Shown here piece by piece: positions 55,735-64,000 of a DNA stretch of 64,000 nt. Position numbers and translations under genes: made by a program. The first letter of the stretch is position 1. Each line of letters opens with the position of its first letter. The notes below the pieces were generated by a model. That model had not been told where the DNA came from. It searched no databases and saw only the letters and a list, made by a program, of their open reading frames with translations. The stretch comes from an uncultured Gammaproteobacteria bacterium (lineage in GTDB: Bacteria; Pseudomonadota; Gammaproteobacteria; Coxiellales; Coxiellaceae): assembly GCA_902581285.1 (NCBI GenBank), contig CACHNP010000003.1, positions 1 through 64,000 of the forward strand, read 5' to 3'.

Positions 55735-56196
55735 TTACCTCCAATACGATCTGATGCTTTTTCGAAATAAACAGATATTTATTGCAATGGTGATTACAAC
55801 TGCGATTGCAGTTGCGATTGCAGTAGACAGTAGATGACCCGCAGGCCCAGCATCATAGTTTGATGGATAGGTGTGAGTGAGTACGAGTATTACGAGTAAG
55901 GGTATTACAAGTATGGGTGTGAAGAATAAAAGCAGTAACATGATGAAGCGTCCAGAATCGCGGGTGGGTTTGCAGGTGGGGTGTAGCATTAGTATGTATG
56001 ACGTCAAAAAACCAGTGCCAAGAATAAAGCAACTTACGTTAGTTAGACTGAGGTTGGAAGAGAACGTAGCGTTGAGTATGGCAAATAAAAGTAGAGAGAT
56101 AGACAGTATAATGCCGGTGATGCAAATGATACTCACGGACACAGGGCGTGTAGTCAGGATTTCGGATGAGTCACTTGTTTTTTTATCTGTGTTCAT
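55735..56196 (-). CDS. Small four-helix membrane protein, tandem copy 1
   Basis: 153 residues: a polar N-terminus rich in Ser/Thr (MNTDKKTSDSSE), hydrophobic segments at about 22-45, 55-70, 85-107 and 125-143, and a basic end LFRKSIRSYWR. No family recognised. A paralogue with the same N- and C-terminal residues lies immediately upstream on the same strand but is frameshifted. This copy is intact. The AT-rich, GTG-poor codon use is similar to the other accessory genes. Confidence 0.65.
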   Translation of the reverse strand: MNTDKKTSDSSEILTTRPVSVSIICITGIILSISLLLFAILNATFSSNLSLTNVSCFILGTGFLTSYILMLHPTCKPTRDSGRFIMLLLLFFTPILVIPLLVILVLTHTYPSNYDAGPAGHLLSTAIATAIAVVITIAINICLFRKSIRSYWR

Positions 56197-56353
56197 ATTT
56201 AAGTCATTTTACCTGTGGTGATAGTAAGCGTCAAGACGCCGACTGGTTTGACTGAGCGTTTTCTGTCTCAGGTGCCGCAAAAGGTGTTTTTTGAGTTTGT
56301 TTATTGATAAGGCGTTAGGTCTCATTTCGGTATGTGGCTTGCCGAATAGGCGC

Positions 56354-56832
56354 TTACCTCCAATACGATCTGATGCTTTTTCGAAATAAACAGATACTGA
56401 TTGTAAACACTATCACAAATACAATCAAAAAAACTAGTGTTACTGTCAGAACGCTGCTGCCTACGACAGGAAAGAGTAGAAAACTAAGGCGAGGGGGGCG
56501 AGAAACTGCAATAGCAACACGATCAAGCATCCAGAATCGCGGGTCATTTTGTAGGTGGGGTGTAGCATTAATATACATGATGTCAAAAGACCAGTGCCAA
56601 TCATAAAGTAACTTACATTAGCTGGACTGAGATTGAAAGAGGAAAACGTAGCAATGTATTGGCCTGAGCCGTTTGAGGGACTGATGTTAAGAGTTATGGA
56701 GTTGAGTATGGCAAAAACTATTAAAAACACAGAGACAGATAGCATAATGCCGGAGATGCAAATGATACTCACGGACACAGGGCGCGTATCCAGAGTTTCG
56801 GATGAGTCACTTGTTTTGTTATCTGTGTTCAT
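56354..56832 (-). pseudogene. Small membrane protein, tandem copy 2, frameshifted at a G6 tract
   Basis: Copy 2 begins MNTDNKTSDSSETLDTRPVS and follows copy 1 closely, with a ~12-residue insertion around NGSGQYIATF. Near 56493-56498 (six G on the plus strand) the frame is lost and would stop at 56461; the C-terminal segment with the shared end ICLFRKSIRSYWR is in another frame down to 56354. A one-base change in the homopolymer would restore a ~158-residue protein. Confidence 0.72.
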
Positions 56833-56904
56833 ATTTAAGTCATTTTACCTGTGGTGATAGTAAGCGTCAAGACGCCGACTGGTTTGACTGAGTGTCTTCT
56901 AGTC

Positions 56905-58359
56905 TTATGTTCCGCAAAAGGTATTTTTGATTCGTTGGTGTGGCTTGGGCGGACATTGATAACTTTCAAGTTCACGGCTGTTGTTGTAGGGGTTGCTGAG
57001 TGCTTGGAGTAGCGAATGAAACGAAGACAAGTTGCCGTCGATGGCAGATGAGAGTGCTTGCTCCACCTGGTGGTTTCTCGGGATGATAGCCGGGTTATTT
57101 TTTTGCATCAGATCCATACGTTCTTTAGGTTGGTTATTCTCTCTCAGTAAGCGCTTTTTCCAACGTTGGCACCAGTTTTGGAAAGTGTCTTGCATGTGGA
57201 GTGGTGATGTGTGGTAGGTGTCATAAGTTAAGTGCAAAAAGGTGTTGGTGTAATCCGCGGCATTTTTTTGCATCCAGTGACAAAGATCAGAAATGAGCGT
57301 AAGATCTTCCGCTTCTTCTGTTGCTAAACCAATTTTCGACCGCATCATTTTTAGCCACTTTTTCTCGTAAATTGAAGAAAATTGATTGACCGCATCCGTT
57401 GCTAAGTTGACAGCGGACGCTTGATCCTCGTGTATCAGCGGCAGTAATGATTCGGCGAGACGAGCGATATTCCATTGAGCGATGCTGGATTGATTACCGA
57501 AGGCGTAGCGCCCGTGTTTATCGATGTAGCTGAATACCGTGTGAGGGTCGTATTCGTCCATAAAAGCACAGGGGCCGTAATCAATGGTTTCTCCTGCAAT
57601 ACTCATATTGTCTGTATTCATAACCCCATGAATGAACCCCACTCGCATCCAGTGTGTGATTAAGTCAGCTTGGCTCTCTATGACTTTATTTAAAAATGCC
57701 AAAGCCGTATTTGGTGCTGATTGTGTGTCTGGAAAGTGGCGGTTAACGGTGTAATTTAATAAAGCGCTATCAAGCTTGTGGTTGCGCTGCGTCGCTGCGT
57801 ACTCAAACGAACCCACGCGTATGTGTGAACTGGCGATGCGAGTCAAAATGCCGCCTGGCAACGGGGTATCACGTTGTACCAGCTCACCCGATTGCACAAC
57901 CGCCAAACTTCTTGTGGTCGGGATACCGAGAGCGAACATGGCCTCTGAAATGAGGTATTCGCGAAGCATCGGGCCCAGCGCTGCACGCCCATCACCGCCG
58001 CGAGAGTAAGGGGTTGGGCCTGAGCCTTTGAGTTGGCAGTCTACTCGAATGCCCTGAGGTGTGATGTGTTCGCCTATGACGTGCGTGCGACCGTCACCCA
58101 GCATAGTAAAATGGGCGTATTGGTGACCAGCGTAAGCCTGGCAAAAAGGGGTGGTACCTGGTGGGGGGGTGTTGCCTGAAAACAGCTGCGCTTGTTGTGT
58201 CGTTGTTAATTGTTTTAGATTGATCCCGAGGGAATCGGCGAGTTTTTCGTTGATAATGACAACGTGTGGGTTTTGAACCACAGTTGGCTGAGCCAGTGAG
58301 TATAGCTCATTTGGAAGCTTGAGGTAGCTGTTATCAAAATTAAACACTTCTGCTGTCAT
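56905..58359 (-). CDS. selO: Protein adenylyltransferase SelO (YdiU)
   Basis: Pseudokinase-fold enzyme that transfers AMP to protein hydroxyl groups. The 484 residues include QAYAGHQYAHFTMLGDGRTHVIGE, the GSGPTPYSRGGDGRAALGPMLREYL glycine-rich block, HGVMNTDNMSIAGETIDYGPCAFMDEY with the metal-binding Asn and Asp, and a C-terminal CGT. The Cys three residues from the end is the position of selenocysteine in eukaryotic SelO and forms the redox-regulatory disulfide. Complete and typical in length. Confidence 0.96.
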   Translation of the reverse strand: MTAEVFNFDNSYLKLPNELYSLAQPTVVQNPHVVIINEKLADSLGINLKQLTTTQQAQLFSGNTPPPGTTPFCQAYAGHQYAHFTMLGDGRTHVIGEHITPQGIRVDCQLKGSGPTPYSRGGDGRAALGPMLREYLISEAMFALGIPTTRSLAVVQSGELVQRDTPLPGGILTRIASSHIRVGSFEYAATQRNHKLDSALLNYTVNRHFPDTQSAPNTALAFLNKVIESQADLITHWMRVGFIHGVMNTDNMSIAGETIDYGPCAFMDEYDPHTVFSYIDKHGRYAFGNQSSIAQWNIARLAESLLPLIHEDQASAVNLATDAVNQFSSIYEKKWLKMMRSKIGLATEEAEDLTLISDLCHWMQKNAADYTNTFLHLTYDTYHTSPLHMQDTFQNWCQRWKKRLLRENNQPKERMDLMQKNNPAIIPRNHQVEQALSSAIDGNLSSFHSLLQALSNPYNNSRELESYQCPPKPHQRIKNTFCGT

Positions 58360-58468
58360 ATTAATGCCTCTGATTGAATGTGCAATGCAGTGAATGCGTA
58401 TTGTGAATGAACACTTTCACAAGCATGCAGCATGCTGATACGCCATGCACGATGCAACGCGTGTTCTA

Positions 58469-60304
58469 TTATTCCACGGTCACTGATTTAGCTAGATTTC
58501 GCGGTTGATCAACGTCCGTGCCTTTTTGAATGGCAACGTGGTACGCCAGTAATTGCATTGGTATGTTATACAAAATGGGGCTAATGAAGTCATCACAAGG
58601 TGGCATTTTGACATGAATGAGCGTGCTTTTTTCGGTTGTTTCGTTGGTTACGGGGTAATCGGAAAAAACATACAGCAGCCCACCGCGCGCTTGTACCTCT
58701 TGGGTGTTTGATAGCACTTTGTCAATCAGCTCGTTGCGTGGTGCCAGTATCACCACTGGCATGTGCTCGTCGATTAGAGCAATGGGTCCGTGTTTGAGTT
58801 CACCTGATGCGTAGCTTTCGGCGTGGATGTATGAGATTTCTTTTAACTTCAGAGCCGCTTCCATCGCAATTGCATATTGCTTTCCGCGACCGAGAAACAG
58901 GCAGTGTTGTTTTTCGATGAAGTCAGCTGCTAAGGTTTCAATGATCTGCTCCATTTTGAAAATATCAGTGATTTGTTGCGGTAATGATTTTAGGAGCGCT
59001 AGGTGTGTGTTGGCATTCGGGTTATTTTTGAATTGCGCTAGTGCAATCGAGAAGCAGGCCAAAGCGACTAACTGAGCGGTGAAAGTTTTTGTGGCTGCCA
59101 CGCCGATTTCAGCCCCTGCTTGAGTGATAAAATGCATATCGGCAGCGCGCACGATGGAGCTTTCAGGCACATTACAAATTGCCAGTGTGGCAGCATAGCC
59201 GTTGACTTTGGCTTGGTTGAGAGCAGCCAGCGTGTCTGCTGTTTCTCCGGATTGCGATAAGGCCAGTAGCAGCGTGTCTGGTTCAATGGCGTGGTGTCGG
59301 TAGCGATGTTCGCTCGCTATTTCGACGTAGCAGGGTATATTGGCGTGGCGCTCAAGCCAATGTTTGGCCACACAGCCTGCATTTAAGCTGGTTCCGCAAG
59401 CAATGATGTGAATACGTTTGATCGATGGCAGTGCTTTGGGGGCGTTGTCTCCAAAAGCCTCCAGTGATATTTGTTCGTCACGTAAAGCATGTTGAAGTGT
59501 GCGTGCGACGACTTGTGGTTGCTCAAAAACTTCTTTAATCATGAAGTGTCTATGCTCACCTTTGTCCGCCATGGAAGCGGTCATGGATGTGGTTTTCACT
59601 TCGCGGTTAACCGGGTGATGGTCTTTATCGAAGATGTTTATTTTTTGTGTTTGTATGTCTGCAATATCACCTTCTTCAAGAAAAATAAACTGCTGTGTTA
59701 CCGGTAGCAAAGCTAAAGTATCTGATGCAATAAAATTTTCTTCAAAGCCAACGCCGATAACCAGTGGGCTGCCTTTGCGGGCGACATAAATAGAATTAGG
59801 TCGCTCTTTGTATATACAAGCAATGGCGTAGGCACCTTTGAGTTGCTGCGTGACTTGGTGTAAGGCTTGTGTTGGCTCGGTTGTGGTTTCAAGAGTGTGA
59901 TGCAGAAGATGAGCAATAACCTCGCTGTCAGTTTCAGAGGTGAATGTGTAACCCAGTTCAGTGAGCATGTGGCGTAATTCAGTGTGGTTTTCGATGATCC
60001 CATTGTGCACAATAGACACGCTATCGCTGGAGGTGTGAGGGTGGGCATTGTGTTCAGCCGGAGCGCCGTGGGTAGCCCATCGAGTGTGCCCGATGCCGGT
60101 GTGGCTGGTGTAATGGTGCGCTTCGACACGAGATTTCAAGCTGCACACTTTGCCTTTAACGCGGTGGTTTACCAGAGTGCTATTATCAGGGTCGATAAGC
60201 GTGATGCCAGCAGAGTCATAGCCGCGGTATTCTAGGCGTTTTAACCCCTCTATAAGGAAATTAGCGATTGGTCTTTGCGTTACTGCGCCAACTATTCCAC
60301 ACAT
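58469..60304 (-). CDS. glmS: Glucosamine-6-phosphate synthase GlmS
   Basis: Makes glucosamine-6-phosphate from fructose-6-phosphate and glutamine for peptidoglycan and LPS. The 611 residues start MCGIVGAV, exposing the glutaminase Cys after Met removal. The GATase domain includes HTRWATHGAP and LEYRGYDSAG; two SIS domains carry CGTSLNAG, ALSQSGETADTL, GRGKQYAIAMEAALKLKEISYIHAE and the C-terminal DQPRNLAKSVTVE. Divergent from tkt, with about 200 bases between the starts. No glmS ribozyme-like element expected in proteobacteria and none seen. Confidence 0.98.
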   Translation of the reverse strand: MCGIVGAVTQRPIANFLIEGLKRLEYRGYDSAGITLIDPDNSTLVNHRVKGKVCSLKSRVEAHHYTSHTGIGHTRWATHGAPAEHNAHPHTSSDSVSIVHNGIIENHTELRHMLTELGYTFTSETDSEVIAHLLHHTLETTTEPTQALHQVTQQLKGAYAIACIYKERPNSIYVARKGSPLVIGVGFEENFIASDTLALLPVTQQFIFLEEGDIADIQTQKINIFDKDHHPVNREVKTTSMTASMADKGEHRHFMIKEVFEQPQVVARTLQHALRDEQISLEAFGDNAPKALPSIKRIHIIACGTSLNAGCVAKHWLERHANIPCYVEIASEHRYRHHAIEPDTLLLALSQSGETADTLAALNQAKVNGYAATLAICNVPESSIVRAADMHFITQAGAEIGVAATKTFTAQLVALACFSIALAQFKNNPNANTHLALLKSLPQQITDIFKMEQIIETLAADFIEKQHCLFLGRGKQYAIAMEAALKLKEISYIHAESYASGELKHGPIALIDEHMPVVILAPRNELIDKVLSNTQEVQARGGLLYVFSDYPVTNETTEKSTLIHVKMPPCDDFISPILYNIPMQLLAYHVAIQKGTDVDQPRNLAKSVTVE

Positions 60305-60503
60305 TTTAGCCCCCCTTTAGCGTAAAAAATAAACAATATTATGTACAAAAACAACGCTAGCTTACCATCTTACGTGCCGTTCTGCTAGGCTCTTATGATA
60401 CCAGGGGGTTTTTGTACCTAGTGGTTTGAGTTCATTACTATTTCACTTTATTTACGAGACAGGTTACTATGTGTCTTCGGTGGAAAATGACGAGGTAACT
60501 ACG

Positions 60504-62522
60504 ATGACGGAAGAAGTTCAAAAATGCGCCAACGCGGTTCGTTTTCTTAGTATCGATGCGGTACAAAAAGCCAATTCGGGGCACCCTGGGATGCCAATGG
60601 GGATGGCGGATATCGCCACGGTTCTTTGGCGTGATTACTTGCAGTTCAATCCACTTGATCCGAATTGGAGTAATCGTGATCGATTTATTTTGTCCAATGG
60701 TCATGGCAGTATGTTGCATTACGCATTACTGCATTTGACTGGTTACGCCGTAAGTTTAGATGACATCAAGAACTTTAGACAGCTGCATTCGAAAACGCCA
60801 GGCCACCCGGAATACGCCGAAACTCCTGGGGTGGAAACCACCACGGGGCCATTAGGACAGGGTTTAGCAAATGGTGTGGGCATGGCTTTGGCTGAGCGTA
60901 TGTTGGCTGCTCAGTTCAATCGAGAGGGCTATCAAATTGTCGACCACCACACGTATGTTTTTGTGGGTGATGGGTGCTTGATGGAAGGTATCTCTCATGA
61001 GGTGAGTTCTTTGGCCGGCACGATGGGATTGGGGAAGCTGATAGTTGTGTATGACGACAATGGGATTTCTATAGACGGCGAAGTGGATGGTTGGTTTACA
61101 GATAACACGGTGAAACGATTTGAGTCCTACGGTTGGCAGGTGCTTGCGGATGTGGATGGGCACGATGTGGCCTCAATCAGCGTTGCCATTGATCAGGCTA
61201 AAGCGGATACCCAACGTCCAACATTGATTTGTTGTCGCACGCAAATTGGTTTTGGTTCACCGAACAAAGCGGGAACAGCGGGCTGTCATGGTGCGGCTTT
61301 AGGTGATGAAGAAGTGCGGTTGACACGAGAAAATTTAGGTTGGGGATTTGGCCCGTTCGAGATACCTGATGATGTGTATGCGGCGTGGGACGCGCGAGAA
61401 AGTGGTGCGATCAAGCAGCGCAAGTGGAATGAGTTATTCGCACGTTACGAAACTGCCAATCCTGATTTGGCCAGTGAATTTTTGCGACGTACTCAAGGTT
61501 ACATGCCAGATGATTTTACTGAGCGTTTTAGTCGCTTTATTATGGACTGTCAAGATGACTCGACCCCATTAGCGACTCGAAAGTCATCACAGAAAACCAT
61601 TGAATTTTTGGTCGATGTTTTACCTGAGTTAGTGGGAGGGTCTGCCGATTTAACTGGGTCGAATGGCACTCGGTGGTCGCAGGCAACCAGTTTTAGCCAA
61701 GCTAATCCCGTGGCGCGCTACGTCGATTATGGTGTGCGCGAGTTTGGTATGTCAGCAATCATGAATGGTTTGGCATTGCACGGCGGTTTGATACCTTATG
61801 CCGGCACCTTTTTAGTTTTTAGTGATTATGCTCGTAATGCTGTGCGTTTATCAGCGCTGATGCAACAGAAAGTCATTTATGTTTATACTCACGATTCAAT
61901 TGGGTTGGGTGAGGATGGTCCCACGCACCAGCCAATTGAGCACGCGTCCATGTTGAGAATGACGCCAAACTTGATGGTCTGGCGCCCTGCTGACACGGTT
62001 GAAACGGCGGTGGCATGGCAAGAAGCGCTACTGATGTCTGGTCCTTCTGCGTTGTTATTATCTCGACAAACATTGCCAGCTTACTCCAGAGACAGTGAGC
62101 AGCTAGCGCAAATTTCTCGAGGAGGCTATGTACTGCAGTATGAGAAGGGAGAGTGTGATGCCGTGTTGATTGCTACGGGCTCTGAAGTGGAGCTGGCGAT
62201 GCAAGCAGCTCAGGAGTGCCTGTCAATAGGGCTGCAGGTGAGAGTAGTCTCTATGCCTTGCGTTAAGCGCTTTTTATCACAGGATGTCAGTTATCGTGAC
62301 CATGTTCTGCCTAGCGATTTAGAGGTCAGAGTTGTGGTTGAGGCTGGTAGCACGGCAGCGTGGTACCAAATTGCGGGCCGATTTGGCTCGGTCATTGGCG
62401 TGGACCAGTTTGGTTATTCAGCGCCGATACAAGATGTTTATAATGCCTGCGGCATGACGGTGGATGCTGTGGTGTCTGCGGTTAAGCAAGGTGTTGAGGA
62501 AAAATTAATAGCACAACAATAA
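60504..62522 (+). CDS. tkt: Transketolase
   Basis: Thiamine-diphosphate enzyme of the pentose phosphate pathway. I start at the ATG at 60504 (672 residues), eight bases after GAGG and directly before the conserved [25 protein letters not shown]; an in-frame upstream ATG-like start adds 26 non-conserved residues. Other signatures: [38 protein letters not shown], the ThDP-binding [13 protein letters not shown], and [19 protein letters not shown]. First of the tkt-gap-pgk series, as in several gammaproteobacteria. Confidence 0.97.
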   Translation: MTEEVQKCANAVRFLSIDAVQKANSGHPGMPMGMADIATVLWRDYLQFNPLDPNWSNRDRFILSNGHGSMLHYALLHLTGYAVSLDDIKNFRQLHSKTPGHPEYAETPGVETTTGPLGQGLANGVGMALAERMLAAQFNREGYQIVDHHTYVFVGDGCLMEGISHEVSSLAGTMGLGKLIVVYDDNGISIDGEVDGWFTDNTVKRFESYGWQVLADVDGHDVASISVAIDQAKADTQRPTLICCRTQIGFGSPNKAGTAGCHGAALGDEEVRLTRENLGWGFGPFEIPDDVYAAWDARESGAIKQRKWNELFARYETANPDLASEFLRRTQGYMPDDFTERFSRFIMDCQDDSTPLATRKSSQKTIEFLVDVLPELVGGSADLTGSNGTRWSQATSFSQANPVARYVDYGVREFGMSAIMNGLALHGGLIPYAGTFLVFSDYARNAVRLSALMQQKVIYVYTHDSIGLGEDGPTHQPIEHASMLRMTPNLMVWRPADTVETAVAWQEALLMSGPSALLLSRQTLPAYSRDSEQLAQISRGGYVLQYEKGECDAVLIATGSEVELAMQAAQECLSIGLQVRVVSMPCVKRFLSQDVSYRDHVLPSDLEVRVVVEAGSTAAWYQIAGRFGSVIGVDQFGYSAPIQDVYNACGMTVDAVVSAVKQGVEEKLIAQQ

Positions 62523-62537
62523 AGTAAGGAGAAGACG

Positions 62538-63563
62538 ATGGTAACACGAGTAGCAATCAATGGGTTTGGTCGAATTGGGCGAAACATCACGCGTGCGTTA
62601 TACGAAGCAGGACTTCGTGATGAGATACAGTTGGTCGCTATTAACGATCTAGCCGATTTAGAGACTAACGTCCACCTTTTAAAGTACGACAGTGTGCACG
62701 GTCGATTTCCGGGTGAGGTTCGTCAAGAGGCTGGTTGTTTGATGATTAACAATGATCAAGTGAAGGTGTTTGCAGAACGCCAACCTGGTAACTTGCCCTG
62801 GAAAGAATTGGATATCGATGTTGTGATGGAGTGCACGGGTTTGTTTGCAAGTCGAGAAAAATCCGAGGTTCATTTGCAAGCGGGTGCGAAAAAAGTGTTG
62901 ATTTCGGCACCTGCTGGCGCAGACGTTGATGCTACTGTGGTTTATGGGGTTAATCACGATGTGTTGACGCAAGATCACCGTATTGTTTCTAATGCATCAT
63001 GCACAACCAATTGTTTGGCGCCATTAGTTCAGCCGCTACAGCAAGCATTTGGGGTCGAAAGTGGGTTAATGGTCACGGTGCATGCATACACCAACGATCA
63101 AAAACTCACAGACAGTTATCACAAAGATATCCGTCGTGCACGCTCTGCCACGCAATCGATGATTCCCACTAAAACAGGTGCGGCTGCGGCCGTGGGTTTG
63201 GTCTTACCGGAACTTGCAGGGAAGTTAGACGGGTATGCGATTCGAGTGCCGACGGTTAATGTATCCGTGGTGGATTTGACATTCACAGCATTGAAGCCTG
63301 TGAGTGTTGAGTCAGTAAATCAAGTGCTTCAAGACGCGAGTAATGGGTCTTTGCAAGGTATTCTGGCTTACAGTGATGAGCCTTTGGTTTCAATTGATTA
63401 TAATCACACATCGGCATCTTCAAATTTTGATGCACAGCAAACTCGAGTTATCGGTAATATGGTGAAAGTCGTCTCCTGGTATGATAATGAGTGGGGATTT
63501 TCTAATAGAATGTTGGATACCGCAAAAGTGATGGCTAGCTTGGAAGTTGCGGCATCAGTTTAA
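62538..63563 (+). CDS. gap: Glyceraldehyde-3-phosphate dehydrogenase
   Basis: Glycolytic/gluconeogenic enzyme of 341 residues. The NAD-binding start [18 protein letters not shown], the catalytic Cys155 in [12 protein letters not shown], the His in [10 protein letters not shown], and [24 protein letters not shown] with [14 protein letters not shown] are intact. It lies 15 bases after tkt with AAGGAGAAG as ribosome-binding site, so it is cotranscribed with tkt. A hairpin terminator follows, before pgk. Confidence 0.97.
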   Translation: MVTRVAINGFGRIGRNITRALYEAGLRDEIQLVAINDLADLETNVHLLKYDSVHGRFPGEVRQEAGCLMINNDQVKVFAERQPGNLPWKELDIDVVMECTGLFASREKSEVHLQAGAKKVLISAPAGADVDATVVYGVNHDVLTQDHRIVSNASCTTNCLAPLVQPLQQAFGVESGLMVTVHAYTNDQKLTDSYHKDIRRARSATQSMIPTKTGAAAAVGLVLPELAGKLDGYAIRVPTVNVSVVDLTFTALKPVSVESVNQVLQDASNGSLQGILAYSDEPLVSIDYNHTSASSNFDAQQTRVIGNMVKVVSWYDNEWGFSNRMLDTAKVMASLEVAASV

Positions 63564-63587
63564 GCTAAGCTGGTTTTGTGCCGTTTT

Positions 63588-63619
63588 ATAGGCTCGTGAC
63601 TTGAACGAGCCTATTTTTT
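63588..63619 (+). terminator. Rho-independent terminator after gap
   Basis: A 10-bp perfect stem (ataggctcgt 63588-63597 / acgagcctat 63605-63614), a 7-base loop and a six-T run. It should end tkt-gap transcripts or reduce read-through into pgk, which then needs its own promoter in the next 145 bases. Confidence 0.9.
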
Positions 63620-63764
63620 CTTGTAAGGCCAGAAGTCGGTCTGTCAGTCGAGTGGAAAAAGTATGATTGGTTATCATTGTTGTATTTGTTTCAGTCATTC
63701 TGTTGGATGAGGTGCGTGCTTGAAGAAAAGCGTGTTGATAAAAAATAGGAAAGGGGGTGGTGTT

Positions 63765-64000
63765 ATGCAGCCAGTATTAACTTCAGAAGAAGTGAATTTG
63801 CGCAATCAAAGAGTTCTCATTCGTTGTGATTTCAATGTCCCGTTGTGTGATGGGAGTGTTGTTGATGACACAAGGATAAAACAAAGCTTGAAAACGATAA
63901 GATACGCTCTAGATCAGGGTGCTGGGGTTGTTCTCTGTTCGCATTTAGGGCGTCCGGTTGAGGGTAAATTTGATGCTGAATTTTCATTACAGTCGGTGGC
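63765..64000 (+). CDS. pgk: Phosphoglycerate kinase, N-terminal part (cut by window end)
   Basis: From the ATG at 63765, after AGGAAAGGGGG, 78 codons are visible. They contain the PGK motifs [12 protein letters not shown] (3-phosphoglycerate-binding Arg and Asp/Asn), [16 protein letters not shown] and the basic-patch [12 protein letters not shown]. The rest lies outside the window. It follows gap in the usual gap-pgk order but behind a terminator. Confidence 0.97.
   Translation, partial: MQPVLTSEEVNLRNQRVLIRCDFNVPLCDGSVVDDTRIKQSLKTIRYALDQGAGVVLCSHLGRPVEGKFDAEFSLQSV

Larger units (their letters stand above)
55663..56925. repeat. Tandem duplication of a ~620-bp unit
   Basis: Unit 1 (about 55663-56279) and unit 2 (about 56280-56916) share flanks and coding sequence: both begin aaggtgttttttgagtttg, both carry ggcgttaggtctcatttcgg and both end around gtcaagacgccgactgg. 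A third truncated start (aaaaggtatttttga) lies at the selO stop. Each unit contains one copy of a small membrane-protein gene on the minus strand. Confidence 0.9.

Noticed and set aside
1-64000. CRISPR array, rRNA, tRNA, transposase or phage genes
   Set aside because: No regularly spaced repeats, no rRNA-like or convincing tRNA-like sequence and no transposase or integrase motif were seen in either strand.

Overview
The window looks like chromosomal DNA of a moderately AT-rich gammaproteobacterium, most plausibly a host-associated member of the Legionellales/Coxiella-like group. The grounds are the core gene content and order (ubiE-ubiJ-ubiB, an FtsN-like SPOR gene followed by hslV-hslU, dprA-smg-topA, gap-pgk), an HslV with a short Legionella-type propeptide, and a saccharopine-dehydrogenase/ALDH7 pair. 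The assignment is inference. Between the core genes sit very large helical or coiled-coil proteins with no family I recognise, many of them decaying, as is common in intracellular lineages with effector-like genes.

Layout. 1-5.4 kb: end of an unknown gene, an ABC-2 exporter and the ubiE-ubiJ-ubiB ubiquinone operon. 5.4-10.9 kb: a HAD-motif protein, LeuA, then hslU/hslV/ftsN-like on the minus strand. 11-16.1 kb: an unknown gene, an OmpR-type two-component pair, a chloramphenicol-phosphotransferase-like kinase and a flavin amine oxidase. 16.2-24.6 kb: accessory zone with a 558-aa membrane protein, IlvC, the rtcB-prfH RNA/ribosome repair operon, several unknown or broken genes and a KptA (RNA 2'-phosphotransferase) remnant. 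24.7-27 kb: purE-tsaC-msrA and a rhomboid protease. 27-34 kb: accessory zone with a 434-aa membrane protein and a roughly 1,390-aa gene split by a frameshift. 34.1-37.3 kb: saccharopine dehydrogenase-like, ALDH7 and macrodomain genes. 37.4-41.2 kb: a coiled-coil gene with an in-frame amber codon, a gene fragment, a stand-alone PntB domain III and a membrane protein. 41.4-45.3 kb: topA, smg, dprA. 45.6-49.6 kb: a 1,330-aa unknown protein. 49.8-64 kb: amino-acid permease, polA, sugar transporter, a tandemly duplicated small membrane gene, selO, glmS, tkt, gap and the start of pgk.

The most notable architecture is a recurrent scar. At three places an accessory insert is bounded by a direct repeat of the end of the neighbouring gene: the prfH 3' end, the 3' end of the 27-kb membrane gene, and the dprA 5' end. 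At a fourth place a small gene is tandemly duplicated. No integrase or transposase is visible at any of them. Alongside this, several accessory genes are interrupted by homopolymer-associated frameshifts (G8, C3, G6) or by a single in-frame stop, so the accessory complement is either decaying or switchable.
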